Numbered from the stretch's first letter, positions 1-8,424 are shown. The stretch is 37,164 bases of DNA from Leptolyngbyaceae cyanobacterium MO_188.B28 (GCA_030065175.1 JASJDH010000012.1:1-37164), one strand, 5' to 3'. The notes: a model not told the origin generated them from the letters alone. Program-made: numbers and translations.

Positions 1-377
1 ACAGCTTCTGGGCAAAACTGTCGGGTCGCCTCGAGCAAGTTGACCGTGCCCAACGCATTGACTTCGAAATCAAGAATAGGAATCTGGCAGGCTTTATCGT
101 GGGACGGCTGGGCGGCGCAGTGAATAATCAGATCAAATGGATTTTCCTGGAATAATTGGAATAGACTTTGGCGATCGCGAATATCAATGTCGTAGTGTGT
201 AAACTGCTGAGAAGCATCTTTTAGGCGATGTAGATTCCAGGTAGTGTCCCCCTGAGAACCAAAGAACTCAGCTCTCATATTATTATCAACACCTACCACT
301 TGATGTCCCTCACGGTCGTAATATTCAACCGCTTCTGAGCCAATCAAACCACTTGAGCCGGTGACTAAAACCTTCAA
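1..377 (-). CDS. NAD-dependent sugar epimerase, CDP-paratose 2-epimerase-like (partial, C-terminus off the window)
   Basis: About 125 N-terminal residues of an extended short-chain dehydrogenase acting on nucleotide sugars in the cytoplasm. The first residues give a Rossmann motif (KVLVTGSSGLIGSEA), followed by VGVDNNMRAEFFGSQGDT, which resembles CDP-paratose/CDP-tyvelose 2-epimerases, then DIDIRD and LIIHCAAQPSHDKA. I chose a TTG start at 377-375, because a strong ribosome binding site (TAGGAGGT, 390-383) lies five bases upstream and no ATG exists between it and the Rossmann motif. It follows the glycosyltransferase at 424-1677 by 46 bp, so they are probably cotranscribed. The reading frame is open to the window edge. 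Family membership is confident; the exact substrate is inferred, though rfbF and rfbG at the other end of the window would supply a CDP-sugar. Confidence 0.85.
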   Translation of the reverse strand, partial: MKVLVTGSSGLIGSEAVEYYDREGHQVVGVDNNMRAEFFGSQGDTTWNLHRLKDASQQFTHYDIDIRDRQSLFQLFQENPFDLIIHCAAQPSHDKACQIPILDFEVNALGTVNLLEATRQFCPEA

Positions 378-423
378 TGTTGACCTCCTAATGTGAAAAT
401 TGACCAAAACAAGCGACAAACGT

Positions 424-1677
424 CTAAGCAGCCATCAATTGAGTATCAAGATGACTCAGGATCGATTCAAAAACGTGACGAATTTGCTGTTGTGAATGGA
501 GTGACTGATACCCCTCGAAATCCGGATTCAGCTCAGTTTCAACCTTCTCAGGTTGATTGCAAAGATAGTGCAATGCTTGAATGCACTGGGACACATCTCC
601 TTCTGGGATAGCTACGCCAAACCGGAATTTTTTCACTCGTTCGGCCATGCAATACCCCTTACTCACAACAATGGGTTTCTTTAACACAGCCGCTTTTGTT
701 AACAAGTTACTGCTATAGGGAAAGTTCTCATAAGCTGCAAATATAACATCACAGGCGTCAATCGCAGCGTTGAACTTGCCATCATCAGGAATGGACTCAA
801 GATGGAAGAAACAGTTCGGCGGCGGAGACTCAATCAGTTGTTTCACCCGGAGGTAGTCCTCCGTGAGTCGTTGATCAAAATCTTGGTTGAACAAATTTTC
901 CACTAGAGGTCCCGCAAAAACAAAGAACCAATTCTCTTGGGTTGACTGGTGCGCCGTTTCTAATAGCGTTAAAATTCCTTTTCGCTTACTGAGCGTGCCA
1001 ATTAAACCGATGACCTTTCTGGATCCCGCCTTCTCTCTAATTTCTTTAGTCAGAAAAAATTTGGCGTCAGGCGGCGTTTCATCTGTGATATCGGGAAAAG
1101 CGATAACCGGCTTACCCAGGGTTTCCTGGAGCCCCTCCACCAGTTCCTCATTCAGCATGGCTAACGCCTGACATCGGGAGGACTTAGCCGCCGCATAGTG
1201 AGCCAGCTCACCAAATCCCCCAACAGAGCGCTCTCCAAACCGTAAAACGCCTGGTCTAAAATAAAGACCCGACCAATTGTAGGGAAAGACGTAGTCAATC
1301 ACCTGGTGAGGTAGATAATGACTGAGATAATTATCGAGCCAATTGAAAAAGACTAAATCGGGTGAGACCCCAATTTTTTGGGATGCAGAGCGGACAGCAG
1401 ACGCAACATGACGCCATCGATCAACGACGGCGACTGGCTGGGGAGCTGAGCCGATTAAGGGGATTTTTCGGCGTTTAGACTTGTTTAGTTTAAATGCCCA
1501 GAGTTTTTCAGCGCCCTCGGGAACATGGGTTTGAATCCAAGTCGTGAGTTCATCCGGTTCGGGATAAAACGCCATCACCTGATGGCCTAACTCAAGTAAG
1601 GTTTTTGAAAATAGCCTGAGATAAGTAAGGTGATGACCATTGCCGTGATTTGTTTCAATCAGCGCAACTGTTTTCAT
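424..1677 (-). CDS. Glycosyltransferase, GT-B fold, GT4-like (GHH subfamily)
   Basis: A 417-residue cytoplasmic glycosyltransferase. The N-terminal half has an early glycine/histidine loop (GNGHH, residues 12-16) and a SGLYFRP motif at 136-142. The C-terminal half has a donor-site strand and loop (GLIGTLSKRKG) and, later, the region DVIFAAYENFPYSS followed by KKPIVVSKG, where the GT4 family places its nucleotide-sugar binding glutamates. GNGHH and SGLYFRP have close counterparts in the protein at 18956-20239, so the two form one subfamily. An SD-like GGGAG lies about ten bases before the ATG. It sits between the capsule-type transferase (150 bp upstream) and the epimerase (46 bp downstream), consistent with one operon. 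Donor and acceptor sugars cannot be read from the sequence. Confidence 0.85.
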   Translation of the reverse strand: MKTVALIETNHGNGHHLTYLRLFSKTLLELGHQVMAFYPEPDELTTWIQTHVPEGAEKLWAFKLNKSKRRKIPLIGSAPQPVAVVDRWRHVASAVRSASQKIGVSPDLVFFNWLDNYLSHYLPHQVIDYVFPYNWSGLYFRPGVLRFGERSVGGFGELAHYAAAKSSRCQALAMLNEELVEGLQETLGKPVIAFPDITDETPPDAKFFLTKEIREKAGSRKVIGLIGTLSKRKGILTLLETAHQSTQENWFFVFAGPLVENLFNQDFDQRLTEDYLRVKQLIESPPPNCFFHLESIPDDGKFNAAIDACDVIFAAYENFPYSSNLLTKAAVLKKPIVVSKGYCMAERVKKFRFGVAIPEGDVSQCIQALHYLCNQPEKVETELNPDFEGYQSLHSQQQIRHVFESILSHLDTQLMAA

Positions 1678-1827
1678 TGGGTTTAGTCTCCCTGACTACA
1701 GAGCATAGCTATCTCTTTGCTCAAGTAATAGATCTTGTCGATTCAGAATCCGGTTGTTGGTCATTCAACTACGGAGTCTATGGTTGGATGGGGAGTCACA
1801 AGCTAGCGCTAGATCTTGCGTCGTTCC

Positions 1828-3195
1828 TTATACGGGTGAGTTAATCAGTTCCTGCTCATTGGCTCCCACTGTCGCTAGCTCCTTTAGGGCCACATCAGCC
1901 GCCCTGGCTGTAGATTGACCATCTAATCGATAAGTAAATTCCCCAGCCAAGTCTTTGTGAGCCCCAGACATTGGATCAGGAGAGGGGGGCTCTAAGGCTT
2001 GGTTAATTGCCTCTTGCAAAGCCTTTTCAGGGGTTGGGTAAACGGTTTGATAGACGCCATACTCTTCTAAGTGTCGATAGCCTTTAGCAGGTCCCTCCGC
2101 AAAGTAATCGAAAGACACCACCTGCTTACCCATCATCAAGGCTTCTTCAGCAACGGTGGAGGCCCTAGTAATCAGAGCATCCGATAACTTTAAAAGGGAA
2201 TATATATCTAGATCCGTTTGGTTTGCTTCGATCACCGTCACGTCTGCGTCGGAAAGCTCTGGCGGTATGGTTTGTAAATATAAATTAGGCTGACATGTAT
2301 CTAGAGGATGCATCTTAATCAAAAGGAGAGTCTTGGAGAAGTCGACACTTTTGTAGAGGTGTTTCATGTAGTCCTGATAAATGCCAGGTTCCTCTGCTAA
2401 CCCTCGGTATTCGGTATGAAGGCAGGTAGCCGCCAATAATACCTTTTTAGTCGCTAGCGGTTCTGCGAGATGGGGATACGTTTGAATTAGACGCTGTTTA
2501 ACCGCTTCAGGGTCAATGGTTGTGATGCGATCGTGCAAAGGATTTCCCACCAGCCGCAAGCGACTTATGTTGACCCCAAGCTGCATCAGTTCCCTGAAAA
2601 CCCGCTCTCCCCAGACTAAAACGGTATCCGAGGCTGCTGTTGCTTGCCCCTCTACACTGTCTTTACGCGTACCGCCATGCTGAATAGAGAGGGTTTTGAC
2701 CCCAAACTTCCTCAGGGTATCCACCGTCTCAACTCCCCACCTATGGTGAATATAGAATCGATGATCTAGACAGAGAACGACCAATTTACCTTTTGGTTGA
2801 GCACAGGCTTGAATCAAGCTGAAGTAATCTTTTTCAACCGAGCATCCTGCCTTTTGGAGGGCGGCTTCATGGGTCGGTGTTAACCGCAGCCGATGGATAT
2901 GTTCCAGTAGTACAACCTTAATGCGGATGTCTTGCTTGATCTCTGGCCGCTCTAAGAGGTTGAGAATTAACGGCGTCAACATCCGCTCGCAAGCTTTCGA
3001 GTAGAGCACAAAGGTAATCTCAGACCTAGACTCTACTTGTTTTGGAGCCAGACGAAAAACAAGATACCGCCAAAGCAGCTTGAACTTGTCTTCAAAGCTA
3101 AGACATTTCTGAATAGAAAAGTAGTAGGGGGACAACACCGCTGACTCAATCGGCTCTGTCAACTTACGTAACGGATGTTTCTCAAACTTTGGCAT
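1828..3195 (-). CDS. Capsule-type GT-B glycosyltransferase, possible Kdo transferase
   Basis: A 455-residue soluble protein with no signal peptide. It shows the hallmarks of the broad capsule-polysaccharide/CDP-glycerol-transferase type of GT-B enzyme: LSIQHGG near residues 169-175, VGNPLHD at 216-222, a K-x-HP motif (LLIKMHP, 291-297) and SDALITRASTVAEEALMMGK at about 338-357, which resembles the nucleotide-binding segment of these enzymes. It starts 6 bp after the kdsA stop codon, so it is almost certainly translated from the kdsB-kdsA message. That position, plus the KxHP motif shared with KpsC/KpsS-like beta-Kdo transferases, makes it a candidate for the enzyme that uses CMP-Kdo. This is inference: the motifs are also found in CDP-glycerol and other surface-carbohydrate transferases. 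Confidence 0.7.
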   Translation of the reverse strand: MPKFEKHPLRKLTEPIESAVLSPYYFSIQKCLSFEDKFKLLWRYLVFRLAPKQVESRSEITFVLYSKACERMLTPLILNLLERPEIKQDIRIKVVLLEHIHRLRLTPTHEAALQKAGCSVEKDYFSLIQACAQPKGKLVVLCLDHRFYIHHRWGVETVDTLRKFGVKTLSIQHGGTRKDSVEGQATAASDTVLVWGERVFRELMQLGVNISRLRLVGNPLHDRITTIDPEAVKQRLIQTYPHLAEPLATKKVLLAATCLHTEYRGLAEEPGIYQDYMKHLYKSVDFSKTLLLIKMHPLDTCQPNLYLQTIPPELSDADVTVIEANQTDLDIYSLLKLSDALITRASTVAEEALMMGKQVVSFDYFAEGPAKGYRHLEEYGVYQTVYPTPEKALQEAINQALEPPSPDPMSGAHKDLAGEFTYRLDGQSTARAADVALKELATVGANEQELINSPV

Positions 3196-3201
3196 GATTT
3201 T

Positions 3202-4041
3202 TCAAACGCCTACAGGGGTAAAAACGTTTAAGGCTTCTCGGACGTTGAGAATCTGGCGCAGGGTATCCTCTAATTGGGCCAGGGGAATCATATTGGGACC
3301 GTCGCTAGGGGCGCTATCTGGATTCTCATGGATTTCCATGAATAGGGCGTCCATGCCAATTGCCGCCGCCGCTCTAGCTAGGTAGGGCACAAACTGTCGT
3401 TGTCCGCCAGATTTATCGCCCTGACCGCCGGGCATCTGGACACTGTGGGTCGCATCAAAGACAACTGGATAGCCAAGTTCCCGCATTTGGGGCAATGACC
3501 GGAAGTCGACAACCAGGGTGTTATAGCCAAAACTGGTGCCGCGCTCGGTCAAGAGAATATTCTGGGCGCCTCCAGATTCTAGCTTTTTGACCACATGCCG
3601 CATGTCCCAAGGCGCCAGGAATTGCCCCTTCTTCACATTGATAGTTCGACCTGTCGCCGCCGCCGCCATCAGCAGGTCGGTCTGGCGGCAAAGGAAGGCG
3701 GGAATCTGAAGCACATCTACAACCTCGCTAACAGTCGCTGCCTGATGGCTTTCGTGAATGTCGGTTAGAACCGGAACATTAATTTCATCTTTAACCCGTT
3801 GCAGAATTTCCAATCCCTTCTCTAAGGCTTGTCCCCGAAAGGAATTGACTGAGGTTCGGTTCGCCTTATCGAAGGAGGATTTAAAGATCAGGGGAATCCC
3901 CAGGCGATCGCACACCTTATGAATTTGCTCCGCCATCCTCAAAGTGAAGTCGGCTGACTCAATCACACAGGGACCGCCGATTAACACCAACGGACACCCG
4001 TCTCCGATTGCAATATTGTCTGTAACTTGGGTTCGAATCAT
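3202..4041 (-). CDS. kdsA: 3-deoxy-D-manno-octulosonate 8-phosphate synthase (KdsA)
   Basis: A 279-residue cytoplasmic aldolase-type TIM barrel that condenses phosphoenolpyruvate with arabinose 5-phosphate to give Kdo 8-phosphate. Visible motifs are [10 protein letters not shown] (residues 20-29), [44 protein letters not shown] and MEIHENPD. Cys25 in GGPC is the metal-binding cysteine of class II (metal-dependent) KdsA; class I enzymes have asparagine there. The frame is open further upstream, but I placed the start at 4041: this gives the normal family length, and the ATG overlaps the kdsB stop as ATGA, a translational-coupling arrangement. The capsule-type transferase follows after 6 bp. 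Kdo genes are not universal in cyanobacteria. Confidence 0.95.
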   Translation of the reverse strand: MIRTQVTDNIAIGDGCPLVLIGGPCVIESADFTLRMAEQIHKVCDRLGIPLIFKSSFDKANRTSVNSFRGQALEKGLEILQRVKDEINVPVLTDIHESHQAATVSEVVDVLQIPAFLCRQTDLLMAAAATGRTINVKKGQFLAPWDMRHVVKKLESGGAQNILLTERGTSFGYNTLVVDFRSLPQMRELGYPVVFDATHSVQMPGGQGDKSGGQRQFVPYLARAAAAIGMDALFMEIHENPDSAPSDGPNMIPLAQLEDTLRQILNVREALNVFTPVGV

Positions 4042-4775
4042 GAAGCCACCTTTTTTGCAATTAACATCTGAGCCTTGGTCAAATCTTCCGGTGTATTGAT
4101 CTCCAGAACTGCTCTCTCTGTCTGACACACAGTGATACTGTAACCATGTTCTAGCACTCGCAGCTGTTCCAGCGATTCACATTCTTCTAGGGGAGTCGCC
4201 GTCAGCTGGGCGTACTCGGCCAAAAAATCCTGGCGGAAGGCGTACAGCCCCAAATGTTGGTAAACAGGAGCCTCGACTGAGTTGCGAAAGTAGGGAATGG
4301 GAGACCGGGAGAAATAAAGGGCCCGCTGGCGGCGATCGCAAAGCACTTTAACGGTGTTGGGATCTCGATATCCGTTTTCGGGGTTTAAGGGACAGGCCAG
4401 CGTGGTCATATCTGGCGACTGGCCATGCAGATAAGGCTCAATCAACTGCCCCAACATTTTTGCAGTCACAAACGGTTGATCCCCCTGGACATTAACCACT
4501 GCTTGGTGCTCAGGATATAGAGCCGCCACCTCCGCCACCCGATCGGTTCCCGTGGCATGATCGCCTCGGGTGAGTTTAACCTCTCCTCCAAACCTTCGAA
4601 CCCTCTCAGCAATCTGATTGCTGTCAGTCGCCACAACAACTTTGTCAAAGGCAGAACAACTTTTAGCAGCGTCGTAAACCCACTGAATCATAGGGCGGTC
4701 GCCCAATTGCGCCAGAGGTTTGCCGGGGAATCTTTGAGAGGCGTATCGAGCTGGAATCACGGCTAGAATTTTCAC
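4038..4775 (-). CDS. kdsB: 3-deoxy-manno-octulosonate cytidylyltransferase (CMP-Kdo synthetase)
   Basis: A 245-residue enzyme of normal family length that activates Kdo with CTP to CMP-Kdo, the donor for Kdo transferases. The N-terminus [20 protein letters not shown] (residues 2-21) is the nucleotide-binding signature, with Arg10 and Lys19 contacting CTP in the family. [17 protein letters not shown] and [10 protein letters not shown] (93-102, metal-binding Asp99) follow, and FSRSPIPY sits in the sugar-binding part. The start is GTG at 4775-4773 with a GGAG ribosome binding site six bases upstream. Its stop overlaps the kdsA start by four bases. Upstream lies a 474-bp gap with a 21-bp tandem repeat, so it probably has its own promoter rather than sharing the kdsD message. 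Confidence 0.95.
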   Translation of the reverse strand: MKILAVIPARYASQRFPGKPLAQLGDRPMIQWVYDAAKSCSAFDKVVVATDSNQIAERVRRFGGEVKLTRGDHATGTDRVAEVAALYPEHQAVVNVQGDQPFVTAKMLGQLIEPYLHGQSPDMTTLACPLNPENGYRDPNTVKVLCDRRQRALYFSRSPIPYFRNSVEAPVYQHLGLYAFRQDFLAEYAQLTATPLEECESLEQLRVLEHGYSITVCQTERAVLEINTPEDLTKAQMLIAKKVAS

Positions 4776-5249
4776 AGGCTGCTCCGCACGAGATCTGACA
4801 GTTTAAGCAGATAAATAACCCCCGCTTCCGCAAATATTAAGGACGCTAACTGTACACGTGAATATTGTCCCTGAAATAGGATTCACAGTCTGGATTCGAG
4901 AATCCAGAATCCACACTCTAGAATTCACAAATATGAATCTAGAATTCACAATCCATCTTCAAGAATTCATAATCCAGATGCGGAGGAAGATGGGCGCTGT
5001 AGTTAGGTCTCGAACCAATCTAATGGACAGGCTCTGAAATCCAAAATACTGTTATCCATGTGAAATCGAGAAAATCCGAAGGGAGCCCCCCGTTACCCAG
5101 GCCAAAAAATCTGACTAAGATAAATATCTCAAGGCAGAATGGGGATAGACGCATCAAAACAGCATAAAATCCTCACTAATCTTAGAGCCTGAAAAGGCAG
5201 ACTAGGAGGATTAAGCTAAAGTTCCAAGAAAATTATATTGAAATTTACA
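4776..5249. other. Intergenic gap kdsD-kdsB with repeat array
   Basis: A 474-bp stretch without a credible gene. Its kdsB-proximal part holds the 21-bp tandem repeat listed separately (4875-4979) and should contain the promoter of the kdsB-kdsA operon, because kdsB reads leftwards from 4775. I could not identify convincing -10/-35 elements by eye. The remaining 270 bp next to kdsD show no further repeats or RNA-like structure. Confidence 0.6.
4875..4979. repeat. Degenerate 21-bp tandem repeat (3 x 7 bp), five units
   Basis: Five head-to-tail units start at 4875, 4896, 4917, 4938 and 4959, exactly 21 bp apart. The core TCTAGAATTCACAA is identical in units 3 and 4 (4917-4930 and 4938-4951), has two mismatches in unit 5 and three in unit 2; unit 1 is the most diverged (about 14 of 21 matches to unit 5). 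The 21-bp period and internal structure fit a heptamer-based cyanobacterial STRR. Within it TGGATTC-GA-GAATCCA (4891-4906) is a palindrome. It lies about 100 bp upstream of the kdsB GTG. There are no spacers, so it is not a CRISPR array. Confidence 0.8.
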
Positions 5250-6254
5250 TTACAATAAGCCGCTGCGAGCAATATCATGCAGTCTGATTAGCCCGATGCA
5301 ACGCTGATCGACATCAATAACGGGTAATACAGAAATTTGAGAGGGTCGGTTTTCCATGATTTGCAGGGCATCGTAAGCCAACTGTCCAGCGCGCGCTGTG
5401 ATTGGATTATGGGTCATGATCGACGATGCATTCAGAGTATCCAGATTCGTTGACTGGCTGTTTTGAATCGCTCGTCGTAAATCACCGTCTGTAATCACCC
5501 CCAACAGTCGTTCTTGGGGGTCGATCACGTTTACCGCCCCCAAACCGCCCTTGCTAATGGCGCTAACCACTTCAATCCAACCTGCGTTAGGTGGAATAAT
5601 TGGGTTATCCTCTCCACAGTGCATTAAATCTTCAACCCGCAGTGTTAAACGTTTCCCTAACCGGCCAGCCGGATGATTCAGGGCAAAGTCTTCTGGAGTC
5701 AGTCCTTTTATTTGCATCAAGGTCATGGCCAGGGCGTCGCCGATCGCCAGCGCCACTGTCGTACTCGTGGTCGGGGCCAGATTTAACGGACAAGCCTCTT
5801 TATCCACAGTCGCCGCCAGCGCCACATTGGCATTCCGCGCTAGAGTAGACTCTAGATTCCCCACCAACGCAATAATCGGCACATGTCGTTGTTTGAGGGA
5901 CGGAAGCATCGCCACTAACTCATCGGTTTCACCGCTATTGCTGAGAACAATCGCGACGTCTTCCTGGGTGACAACGCCCAGGTCGCCGTGAAGCGCATCG
6001 CCGGGATGAAGGTAAATGGCTCCCGTCCCGATGCTGCTGAGGGTGGCTGCAATTTTGCGAGCGACAATTCCTGACTTCCCAACTCCAGCCAGAATCACCT
6101 TGCCCTGACAGCTCAGTAATAGACAGACTGCTTTTTCCACCGCATTGGGTTGGAGGCGTTTAGCGGCTTTTGCGATCGCATCCGCCTCTAACTGAAGTAG
6201 CTCGGTAACTTGTGAAAAGTAAGGTTGTCTAGTTGAATCGACTGTAGAGTGCAT
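5250..6254 (-). CDS. kdsD: D-arabinose 5-phosphate isomerase (KdsD/KpsF family)
   Basis: A 334-residue cytoplasmic enzyme that interconverts ribulose 5-phosphate and arabinose 5-phosphate, the substrate of KdsA. The SIS domain covers about residues 45-180: AGVGKSGIVARK (56-67), HPGDALHGDLG (83-93) and LSNSGETDE (104-112). Lys60, Glu109, Glu153 and His194 line up with the catalytic Lys, Glu, Glu and His described for E. coli KdsD. Two CBS domains follow (about 205-265 and 275-334), the usual KdsD layout. It is read in the same direction as kdsB-kdsA but is separated from them by 474 bp, so it probably forms a separate transcription unit. The start ATG has only a weak ribosome binding site. KdsC is not seen in the window. 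Confidence 0.93.
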   Translation of the reverse strand: MHSTVDSTRQPYFSQVTELLQLEADAIAKAAKRLQPNAVEKAVCLLLSCQGKVILAGVGKSGIVARKIAATLSSIGTGAIYLHPGDALHGDLGVVTQEDVAIVLSNSGETDELVAMLPSLKQRHVPIIALVGNLESTLARNANVALAATVDKEACPLNLAPTTSTTVALAIGDALAMTLMQIKGLTPEDFALNHPAGRLGKRLTLRVEDLMHCGEDNPIIPPNAGWIEVVSAISKGGLGAVNVIDPQERLLGVITDGDLRRAIQNSQSTNLDTLNASSIMTHNPITARAGQLAYDALQIMENRPSQISVLPVIDVDQRCIGLIRLHDIARSGLL

Positions 6255-6503
6255 TGTTATAACCTATATTCAAGCTAAGAACATTTGATGTAGGCTTTAT
6301 CCGTAACAAATTGCGGCAGCATGCGCCAAAGAATTTTCCTAATCAAGGATATCAATACAAAATATGGAAGCTAAGCGCAGATCCTAGTTTAGAGGCTTGA
6401 CTAAAGAAAAAGTCTGACCAAGAATCTCACCAAGAATTAATAGTGGGTGTACTTAACGTTGTTTAAAGTTGAGAATTTACGCCGATAGGTTCACTAGATC
6501 TAT

Positions 6504-6531
6504 GTGAAACATATAACCGTGAAACATATAA
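6504..6531. repeat. 13-bp direct repeat, possible operator
   Basis: GTGAAACATATAA occurs twice (6504-6516 and 6519-6531) separated by two bases, a 15-bp period. It lies about 250 bp upstream of the kdsD start. A tandem binding site for a regulator is possible, but only the repeat itself is seen. Confidence 0.5.
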
Positions 6532-6610
6532 ACCTAGACATTTAGTAAAAAGAAAATATTTAATATTATAAAGTTTCCACAATAATGGAAAATCAAAAAA
6601 CTTTTAGGGG

Positions 6611-6676
6611 GCTACACTGATCATTTATGTAGCTTAAATTTAAGGGATTTACATAGATATCATCAACCCTATGTAA
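6611..6676. repeat. Cluster of three adjacent palindromes
   Basis: GCTACA (6611-6616) pairs with TGTAGC (6628-6633); CTTAAATTTAAG (6633-6644) is self-complementary; TTACATAG (6649-6656) pairs perfectly with CTATGTAA (6669-6676) across a 12-base loop. The last could end the FkbH-to-MaoC::SDR transcript about 220 bp beyond its last gene, but no T-run follows it on the minus strand, so it is not a standard intrinsic terminator. Confidence 0.45.
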
Positions 6677-6897
6677 GCTCCTTTATTAAAAAAATATACT
6701 CTTTAGAAGTTGTTGGCGATCTCATCCTTGGCGCTAATCGATATAGAGAGAGTGCTTAATGGCGGAGTGCTCCCATGCTGTGTAAAGTCCTTATAAAAGT
6801 TACTGAATTATTCTGAATTCAACAGCAACCTTCTTGGTTGAGTCAAGACGCTCTATCGAGGGTTGCTAATCTAGGGGGCTAGCTCACTGCCGCTTTT

Positions 6898-8424
6898 TCA
6901 CCAAACATTTTCTAATATATCCAAATGACCTGAGCACGTTGGACCTTCTAGACGCTGAGCAATCTTTACCGCAACGGCCTCTGTAGGAATAGAGCCTTGG
7001 CTGCTTAACGGCGTATTCGTTTGATCGGTTAAAAGTTTCGGGGGTCTTACAATTAGGAAATTCGCCTCGCCATATTCAGCCGCGGCAATCCTAGCAAGTC
7101 CTTCAATCGCACACTTAGCGCTAACATAATGGGGCAGGTCTGTGGGCGCCGCTTGAACCGAATAGACTGACGAAATAATAACATTCCAGCCCGAATTCTC
7201 AGAGAGAACGTCTAAGAATGTCGCCATTGGCGCACTCATCAAGGCTAGACTTTTACTCACGTAATCATTAATTCTGGGAGTTGCGCTTGGCTCTAGCCAG
7301 AGAGGAAGAATAGGCGGGCAAGCATTACAAATTAGGTAGTCTAATTTCCCGTAGGTTTTTATGAGTGTTTCCTTTGCTGACTCGCACCAAGAGAGATCGC
7401 TAGCGTCTCCCTGCAGGAGTTCGATCTTGCCTGGGGCGTCCGCCATCGTCTCCTGCAATCTCTTCGCCTCTCCACTGCTCTTAAGGAAATTGACTAATAC
7501 TGTGCATCCTTGGAGCGCCAGAGATTGAGCGATCGTTGCGCCAAGCCCCCTACTGGCGCCAGTTACAAGCGCCACTTTCCCCTTGAGCGTTTCTGAGCTT
7601 GGAAAGATTGCCTCAATCGCGCTATTGGGAGTGGTGGGAGAAGCCGGTCTTACAAATGATCTGATATCTGCAGTCGCTAGTGGAGCGCCATTGGTAAAAA
7701 GGTTAGCTTCGGTTCTCAGTAAGTTGAATCTTGAATCAAAATCTTTCACCCTGGCGGAGTAGGCGATTGAAGCAGAGCGATCGCAATCTATTTGTTCAAA
7801 ATCAAGGGAAAGTTTCGAAAACAGCGCTTGCCGACCAGGAAGCTCCATCCCAACCAAATAGCTAGACCAAAGTAGAGTGGCGATTTGGACCTCACTGAGT
7901 CCTTTATCTATCAATCCAAGGCGTTTATTCAAATCATGAAAAGCTTGCATTGAGGGGAAGAATTCCCCTTTAACCAAGTAGTCCGTTTTCAGGTCTACAA
8001 CTCCAAGCGGAGACGCCTCGTCAAGAGCGGAATTCTTAGGGGGGGGTGGACCCAGCCGTAAACTTGAATCTCCAGGGTAAAAATGAGCCTTTAACTTTAA
8101 TAACAAACGTTTTCCATCATAGATCTTGGCGGTTGCTCGATCAGGGGAATGATCATTGATCTCAACCGAATAAGGGACATCTGAAAACATTGCCCCTGGA
8201 AAGTCAAGCGTAATTTTAGATAGGATAAAATCCGGCCTATTCTGCAAACGGCCTAAGCAGGTAAGCCCTCCTAGCACACCGAATACCACTCGATTTGCGT
8301 AAGGAGTTTTACGCGCGTACTCTTCAGATAAATGTAGCGGATTTTTATCGTGACTAGCGCAACTGAAAAGCGCCATGTCTTCGTTTGAAAAACAGATCGA
8401 GTTATTGGCAAGTGAAGCAGCCAT
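6898..8424 (-). CDS. MaoC-like dehydratase :: short-chain ketoreductase fusion
   Basis: A 508-residue soluble fusion. Residues 1-120 are a MaoC-type hot-dog domain with the (R)-hydratase signature SHDKNPLHLSEEYARKTPY (Asp26, Asn28, His31) followed by RVVFGVLGGL. Residues about 145-260 look like a second, degenerate hot-dog half without that motif. Residues 280-508 are a classical SDR of the 3-oxoacyl-ACP reductase kind: VTGASRGLG (287-295), NAC (367-369), ISS (417-419), and YVSAK (Tyr433, Lys437). Together the two domains could reduce a 3-ketoacyl thioester and dehydrate or hydrate the 3-hydroxyacyl product. It is the last gene of the FkbH-ACP-MBOAT-SGNH set, 88 bp after the SGNH gene, which suggests that it processes an acyl group held on that ACP. 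Domain calls are firm; the substrate is unknown. Confidence 0.82.
   Translation of the reverse strand: MAASLANNSICFSNEDMALFSCASHDKNPLHLSEEYARKTPYANRVVFGVLGGLTCLGRLQNRPDFILSKITLDFPGAMFSDVPYSVEINDHSPDRATAKIYDGKRLLLKLKAHFYPGDSSLRLGPPPPKNSALDEASPLGVVDLKTDYLVKGEFFPSMQAFHDLNKRLGLIDKGLSEVQIATLLWSSYLVGMELPGRQALFSKLSLDFEQIDCDRSASIAYSARVKDFDSRFNLLRTEANLFTNGAPLATADIRSFVRPASPTTPNSAIEAIFPSSETLKGKVALVTGASRGLGATIAQSLALQGCTVLVNFLKSSGEAKRLQETMADAPGKIELLQGDASDLSWCESAKETLIKTYGKLDYLICNACPPILPLWLEPSATPRINDYVSKSLALMSAPMATFLDVLSENSGWNVIISSVYSVQAAPTDLPHYVSAKCAIEGLARIAAAEYGEANFLIVRPPKLLTDQTNTPLSSQGSIPTEAVAVKIAQRLEGPTCSGHLDILENVW

Larger units (their letters stand above)
6255..6897. other. Gene-free, A+T-rich region with palindromes and a 13-bp direct repeat
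   Basis: This 643-bp stretch lies upstream of kdsD and downstream of the MaoC::SDR gene. It holds a direct repeat GTGAAACATATAA at 6504-6516 and 6519-6531, an inverted repeat GCTACA/TGTAGC (6611-6633), a 12-bp perfect palindrome CTTAAATTTAAG (6633-6644) and an inverted repeat TTACATAG/CTATGTAA (6649-6676). The kdsD promoter should lie in its left part. No reading frame over about 60 codons looks coding. Confidence 0.6.

Noticed and set aside
4042-4128. Upstream extension of kdsA by 29 residues
   Set aside because: The extension lies inside kdsB and is unlike any KdsA N-terminus; the start at 4041 gives normal length and a 4-bp overlap.
4875-4979. CRISPR-like array
   Set aside because: The units are directly adjacent, 21 bp long and degenerate, without unique spacers and without cas genes; a heptad-based tandem repeat explains it.
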